DNA of 8,000 nt, taken from contig CAIPTQ010000290.1 of NCBI GenBank assembly GCA_903868035.1, positions 1 to 8,000 of the forward strand. The letters are read 5' to 3'. The notes beneath the pieces were generated by a model that did no database searches, was not told the DNA's origin, and saw only the letters and a list, made by a program, of their open reading frames with translations. Both the position numbers and the translations under genes were made by a program. Positions 1-8,000 of the stretch are shown piece after piece; within the stretch, counting starts at the first letter, position 1; each line of letters opens with the position of its first letter. The stretch comes from an uncultured Phycisphaerales bacterium (GTDB lineage: Bacteria; Planctomycetota; Phycisphaerae; WQYP01).

Positions 1-1267
1 CTGCGGCCTGGCCGCCTTCGTCACCATCTTCCCCGATTTCCTCCCCCAGCCGGGGCTGAGCGAACGCGACATGATCACCCGCCTCGCCGGGGCCGCCGGC
101 GCGCTCGTCTGCGCCGTCGGCATCCCGCTTGCCGGCATCGGCATCCTGTCACACTACAACCTGGACCTGGTCCCCTGGAAACTCATCGCCTGGGGACGCG
201 ACACTCCCCAGAAAATGAATCAGAACTATGCGCTCGTGGACCAGGGTGAGGGCGTGAACTCCTCCGTCGCCGTCACCTCTTACATCGAGGACCGCGAATA
301 CCTCTATTTCCACGTCGCCGGCAAAGTCGAGGCCTCGACCAATCCCCTGGACATGCGCCTCCAGCTCATGCTCGGCCACTATCCCTCCCTCTTCCATCCC
401 GATCCCCAAAAGCCCAAAAAGGTGCTCGTCGTCGGCTGCGGCGCGGGCGTCACCGCCGGCGCCTTCATCCTCCACCCGCACGAGAAAATCGTCATCTGCG
501 AGCTCGAGCCCCTCGTCCCCAAAATGGCCCGCCACTTCTCCCTGGAAAACAACAACGTCGTCACCACCAAGACCGACGGCACCTACGTGGACCCCGCCGT
601 CCGCGTCGTCTTTGACGACGCCCGCCACTACGTCCTGACCACCGACGAAAAATTTGACATCATCACCAGCGACCCCATCCATCCCTGGGTCAAGGGCGCG
701 GCCTGCCTCTACACCCTGGAATACTTCCAATCCGTCAAGGCCCGTCTCAACCCCGGCGGCCTGGTTACCCAGTGGGTGCCGCTGTACGAAAGCGATGTCG
801 AGGTCGTCAAGAGCGAGATCAAGACCTTCTTTGAAGTCTTCCCCAACGGCACCATCTGGACCAACAGCGACAACGGCGGCGGCTACGACATCATCCTCAT
901 GGGCGGCAATGAACCCCTCACCATCGACGCCGCCGCGCTGCAGGCGCGCCTCCGCGGCCCCTTGCTCTCCAACATCTTGAAGAACTCCCGGCTGAACACC
1001 GCCGACGACATTCTCCGCACTTACGGCGGCCGGGCCGCGGACCTCAAGCCCTGGACCGACGTCGATGCGCCGAAAGGCCAGATCAACCACGACTCCAACC
1101 TGCGCCTGCAATACCTCGCGGGCCTGGCCAACACCAGGCAAGATGCCACGAAAATCCAGAGTGAAATCTTCAGCTACCGCCGCTTCCCGGCGGATCTGCT
1201 GCAAGTCTCCCCGGAAGAGCGGAAAACCCTGGAGGATGTCTGGTCCGGCAAAATGCCGGCACCGTAA
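1..1267 (+). CDS. Membrane-anchored spermidine-synthase-like protein (fused transporter/SpeE type), 5' end missing
   Basis: The reading frame is open from base 2, so the gene starts before the window; the first Met, at 71, is probably internal. Numbering from that Met, the visible part begins with the end of one hydrophobic stretch (just before it) and one full membrane segment at about residues 5-26. A soluble Rossmann-type domain follows: GVNSSVAV at 61-68, a glycine-rich SAM/nucleotide loop VGCGAG at 121-126, the acidic residue closing strand 2 (CELEP, 143-147), DDAR at 182-185, and FDIITSDP (195-202) followed by a PW and LYT motif. This order is typical of the cytosolic C-terminal half of fused MFS/spermidine-synthase proteins. 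Those proteins are predicted aminopropyltransferases, but few have been tested and the true substrate is unknown. The glycine loop differs from the GGGDGG of classical SpeE, so polyamine synthesis is only a family inference. The TAA stop is at 1265-1267 and the next gene is convergent. Confidence 0.82.
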   Translation, partial: CGLAAFVTIFPDFLPQPGLSERDMITRLAGAAGALVCAVGIPLAGIGILSHYNLDLVPWKLIAWGRDTPQKMNQNYALVDQGEGVNSSVAVTSYIEDREYLYFHVAGKVEASTNPLDMRLQLMLGHYPSLFHPDPQKPKKVLVVGCGAGVTAGAFILHPHEKIVICELEPLVPKMARHFSLENNNVVTTKTDGTYVDPAVRVVFDDARHYVLTTDEKFDIITSDPIHPWVKGAACLYTLEYFQSVKARLNPGGLVTQWVPLYESDVEVVKSEIKTFFEVFPNGTIWTNSDNGGGYDIILMGGNEPLTIDAAALQARLRGPLLSNILKNSRLNTADDILRTYGGRAADLKPWTDVDAPKGQINHDSNLRLQYLAGLANTRQDATKIQSEIFSYRRFPADLLQVSPEERKTLEDVWSGKMPAP

Positions 1268-1344
1268 CAACATGAGATGATCAATACGCAATATTCCTTA
1301 AAGCCGGAGCGCCCGTGTTACTCGGGGGTATCATTAGTAGGACC

Positions 1345-1454
1345 GGCGAATCAATAAGTGGTGCCGACGCCCTCGTCGGCATTTCGATCACCAAGTGCTG
1401 GCCGCATCCGACGAGGTTGTCGGCACCTCGATTTCTGACAATTATTGATTCGTC
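1345..1454. repeat. Composite inverted repeat with two internal hairpins, REP-doublet (REPIN)-like
   Basis: The left arm (1345-1379) and right arm (1408-1454) are inverted copies. The outer 13 bases match 12 of 13 (1345-1357 against 1442-1454) and the inner 20 bases match 18 of 20 (1360-1379 against 1408-1427). The right arm has about 12 extra bases between its two blocks, and a 28-base loop separates the arms. Each inner block is also a small palindrome: TGCCGAC-GCCCTC-GTCGGCA at 1362-1381 (7-bp perfect stem) and CCGAC-GAGGTT-GTCGG at 1408-1423 (5-bp stem). Two REP-type hairpins in opposite orientation about 100 bp apart is the arrangement known for REPINs mobilised by RAYT transposases. It lies between convergent genes, 5 bp past the PilZ stop, so it may also stabilise or end transcripts. 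There is no T-tract, so a classical intrinsic terminator is unlikely. Only one copy is present here, so its repeat status genome-wide is inferred. Confidence 0.7.
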
Positions 1455-1459
1455 AGCCC

Positions 1460-1816
1460 TTATGTGAGTTCCCCAGGCCCATTGCTTGAGCCCCGGGTGA
1501 CAACCTGGGCGCCGATGCGGAAGGTGTCTTCGCCGTAGAATTCGCAGTAGGTCACGCGCAGGCCGGCGTGACGGACGCCATCGCGTTCCAGGCACAGGTC
1601 GAAATGCTCCCCGGTGTCGAGCGGGAAGGGGCAGACGAAACCGACGCCGCGCTCGGAGTGATCCAGGAGGCGGATGGCGATCGGTTCGTCGGGGTCCTCG
1701 GCACGCCAAATCCAGGCCGCGAGCATGAAGGGCAGGCGCGGCGATTCGCGGCGGTCCACGATGATGCGGTCTGCCAGAATGTTGACGGCGGGGCTTTTGA
1801 GAAAGTCGGTGTGCAT
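1460..1816 (-). CDS. Single-domain PilZ protein (c-di-GMP receptor), copy 1
   Basis: This gene encodes a 118-residue protein that is essentially one PilZ domain. PilZ domains bind the second messenger cyclic di-GMP and change partner activity, often in motility, surface attachment or exopolysaccharide control; the partner here is unknown. Both ligand-binding signatures are visible: RESPR (RxxxR) at residues 23-27 and DHSERG ([D/N]xSxxG) at 52-57. The rest of the beta-barrel follows, ending near EDTFRIG (96-102). No membrane segment or second domain is seen. The frame stays open upstream to 2077, but I place the start at the ATG 1814-1816: it has an AGGA-type ribosome site in TATAGGACAGGCC just before it, and its first residues (MHTDFL) align with the start of the neighbouring paralogue (MNTDLL). 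It lies downstream of that paralogue on the same strand, 199 bp away. Confidence 0.85.
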   Translation of the reverse strand: MHTDFLKSPAVNILADRIIVDRRESPRLPFMLAAWIWRAEDPDEPIAIRLLDHSERGVGFVCPFPLDTGEHFDLCLERDGVRHAGLRVTYCEFYGEDTFRIGAQVVTRGSSNGPGELT

Positions 1817-2015
1817 GGCCTGTCCTATAGATACGTGCGATCCTGTTGAGACTGTCGAATATAAGAGAGCGCGTGGCAAGCGGATTTTGGAAAACCGGGG
1901 TTGAACTGACGGCATGGCTATGGAGCCGCTGGCAAGGGCTGATAATCTGTTGTGCCCCAGCGGAGCAGGCATACCCTCTGACCACTCACTGGCAACTGGC
2001 AACTGAACTACTGCC
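1817..2015. other. Spacer between the two PilZ genes
   Basis: No gene is supported in these 199 bases. The part nearest the downstream PilZ start is AT-richer (around 1846-1870) and may hold a promoter, but I find no well-spaced -35/-10 pair. Just after the upstream PilZ stop there is a perfect tandem 7-mer, CTGGCAA twice, at 1989-2002, followed by a partial third unit. The 7-mer ATACGTG occurs a similar short distance upstream of both PilZ start codons (about 1831 and 2352). It may be left over from duplication of a shared leader, but it is too short to be sure. Confidence 0.4.
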
Positions 2016-2333
2016 CTATGCGGTATGCGTGCCGATGCGGAAGGTGTCTTCGTTGAGGGATTCGCAATAGGCGACATGAAGTCCGATATGCCGCGGACCG
2101 GTGCGCTCGAGCGCGATGTCGAAAAGTTCGCCGATATCCAGGGCGACGGGGCTGATGAAGCCCACGCCGTGGTCGGAGTGGTCCAGGATGCGGATGGCGA
2201 TGGCCTTGCCGGGGGCTTTGGCGCGCCAAATCCACCCGGCCAGCATGAGCGGCGCCCGCAGTTCGTGGCGGCGGTTGTGGATGCGGTCTTCGAGGAGGTT
2301 GATGGATTCGGCTGACAAAAGGTCGGTGTTCAT
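2016..2333 (-). CDS. Single-domain PilZ protein (c-di-GMP receptor), copy 2
   Basis: This gene encodes a 105-residue, single-domain PilZ protein, a close paralogue of the downstream copy. Both c-di-GMP motifs are intact: RHELR (RxxxR) at residues 22-26 and DHSDHG at 51-56. Shared blocks include GWIWRA (AWIWRA in the other copy), IAIR.LDHS, HGVGF (RGVGF) and EDTFRIG. Alignment over the shared length needs one single-residue gap, and this copy ends about 13 residues earlier because it lacks the other's tail. The frame is open back to a possible Met at 2486, but that extension is low-complexity, Pro-rich and absent from the paralogue. The ATG at 2331-2333 follows an AGGGAAG ribosome-site-like stretch. 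The gene lies 214 bp downstream of acnA on the same strand. Cotranscription is possible but not shown, since the spacer is long. Its partner and the process it controls cannot be told from the sequence. Confidence 0.83.
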   Translation of the reverse strand: MNTDLLSAESINLLEDRIHNRRHELRAPLMLAGWIWRAKAPGKAIAIRILDHSDHGVGFISPVALDIGELFDIALERTGPRHIGLHVAYCESLNEDTFRIGTHTA

Positions 2334-2547
2334 GAGTCGCTGCTTCCCTGAATACGTGAAAACACAAGCTCTCAGGAGAATGTCGGATACGCCGCGGGCG
2401 GAGGCAAGCCGTTGCCTGTAAAGGGGATGGGGGCGTGGGGGCTGGGGAGAATGGGGGAGGAGCACGGTGAATTGGGAGGGTTGCATGGGCTTTCCATGAC
2501 CGCGGGGGGGTGGCTTGGGAGAGATGCGGCGCGGGCGAAATACACGT
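2334..2547. other. Spacer between acnA and the PilZ pair, with small hairpins
   Basis: No gene is supported here. Reading in the direction of acnA transcription (minus strand), there is a small perfect stem at 2484-2498 (CATGG, 5-base loop, CCATG), then the G/C-strand-biased tract annotated separately, then a 6-bp stem with a 4-base loop at 2402-2417 (AGGCAA-GCCG-TTGCCT). None is followed by a run of T on the transcribed strand, so I do not call an intrinsic terminator. The ribosome site of the downstream PilZ gene lies at the 2334-2350 end. Confidence 0.4.
2423..2457 (+). other. Potential G-quadruplex cluster
   Basis: Five runs of four or five G occur in 35 bases of the plus strand: 2423-2426, 2429-2433, 2437-2441, 2444-2447 and 2453-2457. 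The loops are 2, 3, 2 and 5 bases. This fits the canonical intramolecular G-quadruplex pattern with short loops, which favours stability. Further G-runs continue to about 2511. The neighbouring genes are read from the minus strand, so the G-runs are on the template strand and would not be in the acnA/PilZ RNA. Any effect would be on DNA structure, polymerase progress or a plus-strand transcript. Motif presence is direct; folding in the cell is inference. Confidence 0.55.
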
Positions 2548-5343
<2,796 letters not shown>

Positions 5344-5444
5344 TTTGGCTCCTGCGTCTGTGAGAACCTGGAAAATAATAGCCACACATTTTACACAAAC
5401 TACTTCATTTTAGCCCCATGCCGTAAAATGGTGCCGGAGGTTTC
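5344..5444. promoter_or_regulatory. Divergent promoter region of acnA and nadE
   Basis: These 101 bases separate two divergent start codons, so promoters for both genes are expected here. The middle (about 5370-5430) is clearly AT-richer than the surrounding coding DNA. On the minus strand, TATTAT (complement of 5375-5380) is a fair -10 for acnA, but no good -35 lies at 16-18 bp from it. On the plus strand, TAAAAT at 5424-5429 resembles a -10 but sits too close to the nadE ribosome site to be convincing. Ribosome sites are clear: AGGAG (complement of 5349-5353) for acnA and GGAGG at 5436-5440 for nadE. I see no recognisable operator. Confidence 0.5.
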
Positions 5445-7130
5445 ATGCGCATCGCTCTGGCCCAAATCAATCCCACCGTCGGCGACCTCGCCGGCAACCT
5501 GCACAAACACCTCGCCGCCCTGGCCCGTGCCCGCGAACAGGCCGCCCAGGTCGTCGTCTTCCCCGAACTGTCCATCCTCGGCTATCCCCCAAAAGACCTG
5601 CTCCTCAAGCCCGCCGTCATCGCGCTGGCCGCCCAGGCCGTCGAGCGCATTGCCGCCGCGGCCCAGGGCATCACCGCCCTGGTGGGCTATCCCGAAAGAA
5701 ACACCGCCTCCGTCGGCCGGCCCCTGCACAATGCCGTCGCCATCGTCAAGGACGGCGGCATCATCTCCCGCAGCCTTAAATCGCTGCTCCCGACCTACGA
5801 CGTGTTCGATGAATCCCGCTACTTTGAACCCGGCGGACGGGGGGCGGAACTCACCTTCATCGAAAACCAGCCCCTGGGCATCTCCATTTGCGAGGACCTC
5901 TGGAACGACGAGAAATTCGTCGAGCGCCCGCTGTACCACTACAATCCGATCCAGGCGCTGGCCGAGGCCGGCGCCCGCATCCTCATCAACATCTCCGCCT
6001 CCCCGTTTGTCCTCGGCAAGAACGACTACCGCCGCCAGCTTTTCTCCTTCCAGGCGAAGCGCTGGCATATGCCCATCGTCTACGTCAACCAGGTCGGCGG
6101 CAACGACGAACTGGTCTTCGACGGCAACTCCGCCGTGTTCGACCATACCGGCCAGGTGATCGCCCAAGCCCACGACTTCGCCGAAGACCTGCTCATCGTC
6201 GATCTTCCGGTGGAACAAGCGAACATCGAACATCGTAAAATGACCATCCCCCGCGCCGGCATCGCCTCCATCCATGCCGCGCTCATCCTGGGGCTGCGGG
6301 ACTACGTGCGCAAGTGCGGCTTCCGCTCCGTGGTCCTGGGACTTTCGGGGGGCATCGACTCGGCGGTGGTCGCGGCGCTGGCCGCCGAGGCGCTTGGCCC
6401 CGCCAACGTCACGGGCGTGGCGCTGCCGTCGCGGTATTCCTCAGACCATTCCGAAACCGATGCCCAAAAACTGGCCCGCAACCTGGGCTTGAACTTCCAC
6501 ACCATCCCGATTGAGGGGCCGCATCGCGCCCTGGAGCAGACGCTGGCCCCGCTGTTCGCCGGCGGCAAGGAGGGGCTGGCCGAGGAGAACATCCAGGCCC
6601 GCCTGCGGGGCAACATTCTGATGGCCTTGTCCAACAAATTCGGGCATTTGCTGCTGACGACGGGGAACAAATCGGAAGTCGCCACCGGGTACTGCACGTT
6701 ATATGGAGATATGTGTGGTGGTTTGGCGGTCATTTCGGACGTGCCCAAGATGATGGTCTACGAACTGGCCCGCTTTATGAACGCCCAGGCGGCCGCGCTG
6801 GGCCAAGTGCCGCCGATTCCCGAGGGCTCGCTCACCAAGCCGCCGAGCGCCGAGCTGCGGCCCAACCAGACGGACCAGGACTCGCTGCCGCCGTATGAGA
6901 TCCTGGACGCGATCATCGAGCGGTACGTGGAGGAGGAGGCGACGGTCGGGCAGATCATCGCGGGCGGCTTGGACCGGGCCACGGTGGAGCGGGTGGCGCG
7001 GCTGATCGACTTGTCGGAGTACAAGCGCAAGCAGATGGCGCCGGGGATCAAGGTGACCTCGCGGGCGTTTGGGTTTGGGCGGCGCATGCCGATCGCGCAG
7101 CGGTTCGATCCCCAGCTTGAATCCCTGTAA
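5445..7130 (+). CDS. nadE: Glutamine-dependent NAD+ synthetase
   Basis: This enzyme amidates nicotinic acid adenine dinucleotide to NAD+ using ATP, with ammonia taken from glutamine. It is the last step of NAD+ synthesis, in the cytoplasm. The protein has 561 residues, normal for the two-domain form. The N-terminal nitrilase-fold glutaminase (about 1-265) shows the expected triad: Glu41 in FPELSILGY, Lys112 in SLKSLLPTYDVFDE, and Cys149 in ISICEDLWND. The C-terminal synthetase (about 275-555) has the ATP-pyrophosphatase loop SGGIDS at 301-306, ALPSRYSS at 326-333, and TTGNKSEVATGY followed by GDMCGG at 405-426. The ATG at 5445 follows GGAGG by 4 bases. Since it has its own glutaminase it needs no separate ammonia source. 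It is divergent from acnA and ends 4 bp from the convergent CAP gene. The 5' half is C-rich on the coding strand and the 3' part G-rich. The gene looks intact. Confidence 0.97.
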   Translation: MRIALAQINPTVGDLAGNLHKHLAALARAREQAAQVVVFPELSILGYPPKDLLLKPAVIALAAQAVERIAAAAQGITALVGYPERNTASVGRPLHNAVAIVKDGGIISRSLKSLLPTYDVFDESRYFEPGGRGAELTFIENQPLGISICEDLWNDEKFVERPLYHYNPIQALAEAGARILINISASPFVLGKNDYRRQLFSFQAKRWHMPIVYVNQVGGNDELVFDGNSAVFDHTGQVIAQAHDFAEDLLIVDLPVEQANIEHRKMTIPRAGIASIHAALILGLRDYVRKCGFRSVVLGLSGGIDSAVVAALAAEALGPANVTGVALPSRYSSDHSETDAQKLARNLGLNFHTIPIEGPHRALEQTLAPLFAGGKEGLAEENIQARLRGNILMALSNKFGHLLLTTGNKSEVATGYCTLYGDMCGGLAVISDVPKMMVYELARFMNAQAAALGQVPPIPEGSLTKPPSAELRPNQTDQDSLPPYEILDAIIERYVEEEATVGQIIAGGLDRATVERVARLIDLSEYKRKQMAPGIKVTSRAFGFGRRMPIAQRFDPQLESL

Positions 7131-7134
7131 ACTA

Positions 7135-7938
7135 TTATGGTTTCGGCACCAGGCCCGTCTTGGCCTTGGCCTCGGTCTCGGGGGTGATCGACCCGCAGAA
7201 ATTCTGCGTCATGTAAAACGAATCCTGCTTGTCGGCGTCATAGGCGCCGCGGGCCACGCCCACGCCCAGATAGACGTACTCTTTCTTCACGATGTTGTCA
7301 TGATGGTGCGGGCTGTTCATCCACTTCGTCGAGACGGCCGCGGCCAGATCCTGGTACGTGTAGTAGAGCCGGGGCTTGCCGGTGGCCTCATCGAGCCACA
7401 CCTCCTTGCCATCCAGCGCGTCATGGGTGATGTAATGGCCCGACCCAATTTCCATTGCCGGCAGCACCGCGATGTTCTCCCCCGCCAGCACATTCACCAA
7501 CCCCACATTCCGCAGGCGGTCGCCCAGCGTGGCATTGTTGGGGTTGGGGGAGACGTGGTCGAAAAACTGCAAGTCCGCCATTTCGGTGGAATGGCGGCGG
7601 GCCATGAGGTTCATGGCCATGCCGTGCTTGAAGATGGGGAGTTTGTTGTTCACGCGCTCGCGGTTGGTCTGATGGAAAATCGCGGCTTCGAGCAGGGTGA
7701 GATTGAAGGTCGTCTTGCCGATGCGCTGCTGGACTTCCGGGCGCTTGAAAAAGTCCTCGGTGGCCAGGGCGTAATAATCGATCGGTTGGGCGGCGGCGGT
7801 GGCGGCGGCGTTCGCCGCGGCGGGGGCGGCGGCAATCGCGGCGGCGGCGGGGGCGGCCGCGGTGCGCGACGTCGCGGCCTGGCCAATGACCAGCGCGGCG
7901 GCCACGAGGGTGACCAGGGGGTAAAGGAGTTTGCGCAC
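7135..7938 (-). CDS. Secreted CAP/SCP-domain (YkwD-like) protein
   Basis: This gene encodes a 267-residue protein with an N-terminal signal-like stretch: charged MRK, then a hydrophobic core to about residue 18, with a likely cut near 20-24. An Ala-rich, low-complexity linker follows to about residue 51. The CAP domain covers about 82-248, with family blocks HQTNRERVNN (89-98), HSTEMA (116-121), FFDHVSP (125-131), GENIA (153-157), WMNSPHHHDNI (206-216), YLGVGVA (223-229) and YMTQNF (242-247). His116, His128, Glu154 and a His in 211-213 could form the usual cavity. Bacterial YkwD-like CAP proteins are mostly of unknown activity. Export is inferred from the N-terminus; a lipobox Cys is absent. 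The segment between GENIA and the Trp at 206 is about 48 residues, longer than I expect for this family. The start is GTG at 7936-7938, with GGAGG six bases upstream. Confidence 0.88.
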   Translation of the reverse strand: MRKLLYPLVTLVAAALVIGQAATSRTAAAPAAAAIAAAPAAANAAATAAAQPIDYYALATEDFFKRPEVQQRIGKTTFNLTLLEAAIFHQTNRERVNNKLPIFKHGMAMNLMARRHSTEMADLQFFDHVSPNPNNATLGDRLRNVGLVNVLAGENIAVLPAMEIGSGHYITHDALDGKEVWLDEATGKPRLYYTYQDLAAAVSTKWMNSPHHHDNIVKKEYVYLGVGVARGAYDADKQDSFYMTQNFCGSITPETEAKAKTGLVPKP

Positions 7939-7955
7939 GGGATGCCTCCGCCACT

Positions 7956-7983
7956 ATGATAGCAAGGCGACCCATGGGGGCAA
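7956..7983 (-). promoter_or_regulatory. Candidate sigma-70-type promoter for the CAP gene
   Basis: On the minus strand, TTGCCC (complement of 7978-7983; 4 of 6 to consensus) and TATCAT (complement of 7956-7961; 5 of 6) are separated by 16 bp. The predicted start of transcription would fall around 7949, right at the GGAGG ribosome site (complement of 7945-7949), giving a very short leader. That is tight and lowers confidence. The true promoter could lie beyond the window edge. Confidence 0.35.
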
Positions 7984-8000
7984 TACCATTGAAAATAAGC

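Noticed and set aside
149..1291. Minus-strand 380-codon open frame
   Set aside because: It is antisense to the spermidine-synthase-like gene and its composition (Val/Gly/Asp-rich) reflects codon bias of the real gene. No recognisable motif.
1345..1454. CRISPR or intrinsic terminator reading of the inverted repeat
   Set aside because: There are only two inverted, imperfect units and no regular spacers, so it is not a CRISPR. Neither strand has a T-run after the hairpins, so a standard intrinsic terminator is not supported.
1817..2077. N-terminal extension of the first PilZ frame to 2077
   Set aside because: It would overlap the second PilZ gene, has no domain and is not shared by the paralogue. 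The internal ATG at 1816 has a ribosome site and aligns with the paralogue's start.
2402..2417. Hairpin as acnA terminator
   Set aside because: The 6-bp stem is perfect but short, lies about 130 bp past the stop, and is not followed by a T-run on the transcribed strand.
2334..2486. N-terminal extension of the second PilZ frame to 2486
   Set aside because: The extension is Pro/Arg-rich, crosses the G-run tract and has no counterpart in the paralogue. The ATG at 2333 is better supported.
5400..6275. Minus-strand 291-codon open frame
   Set aside because: It is the antisense shadow of the glutaminase half of nadE, with biased Gly/Asp/Val composition and no family motif.
7785..7870. GGC-type trinucleotide repeat
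   Set aside because: The run is explained by Ala codons (GCC/GCG) in the low-complexity linker after the CAP protein's signal peptide, with irregular units rather than a true microsatellite.
7069..7959. Plus-strand 296-codon open frame
   Set aside because: It is antisense to the CAP gene; its poly-Gly run is the complement of the Ala-rich linker. The CAP frame has a ribosome site, a signal peptide and domain motifs.

Overview
The window is ordinary chromosomal, GC-rich bacterial DNA. It carries six protein genes, a structured intergenic repeat and short regulatory spacers. I see no tRNA, rRNA, CRISPR array, transposase or phage gene. The organism cannot be fixed from this stretch. The high GC content, GGAGG-type ribosome binding sites, Ala/Pro-rich insertions in conserved proteins and c-di-GMP receptors (PilZ) suggest a free-living Gram-negative-type bacterium. 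Planctomycetota (Phycisphaerae-like) or a neighbouring phylum is my best guess, at low confidence.

Layout from left to right: (1) the 3' end of a plus-strand gene for a membrane-anchored spermidine-synthase-like protein, open at the left edge and ending at 1267. (2) A convergent spacer, 1268-1459, holding a large double-hairpin inverted repeat that looks like a REP doublet (REPIN). (3) Two tandem minus-strand genes for small single-domain PilZ proteins, 1460-1816 and 2016-2333. They are clear paralogues and both keep the c-di-GMP-binding motifs. (4) A spacer, 2334-2547, with a strong G-quadruplex-type G-run cluster. (5) Minus-strand aconitase (acnA), 2548-5343. (6) A 101-bp AT-rich divergent promoter region. 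(7) Plus-strand glutamine-dependent NAD+ synthetase (nadE), 5445-7130. (8) Only 4 bp further on, the convergent end of a minus-strand gene for a secreted CAP/SCP-domain protein, 7135-7938, with a plausible promoter just upstream.

The genes do not form one pathway. acnA (TCA cycle) and nadE (last step of NAD+ synthesis) are core housekeeping genes sharing a divergent promoter region. The PilZ pair points to c-di-GMP-controlled behaviour, and the CAP protein is probably exported. Nothing here is convincingly a new multi-gene system. The points most worth a second look are the REPIN-like repeat, the PilZ duplication, repeated strand-composition switches inside single genes (third codon positions changing between C-rich and G-rich), the G-quadruplex cluster, and lineage-specific insertions in aconitase and in the CAP domain.
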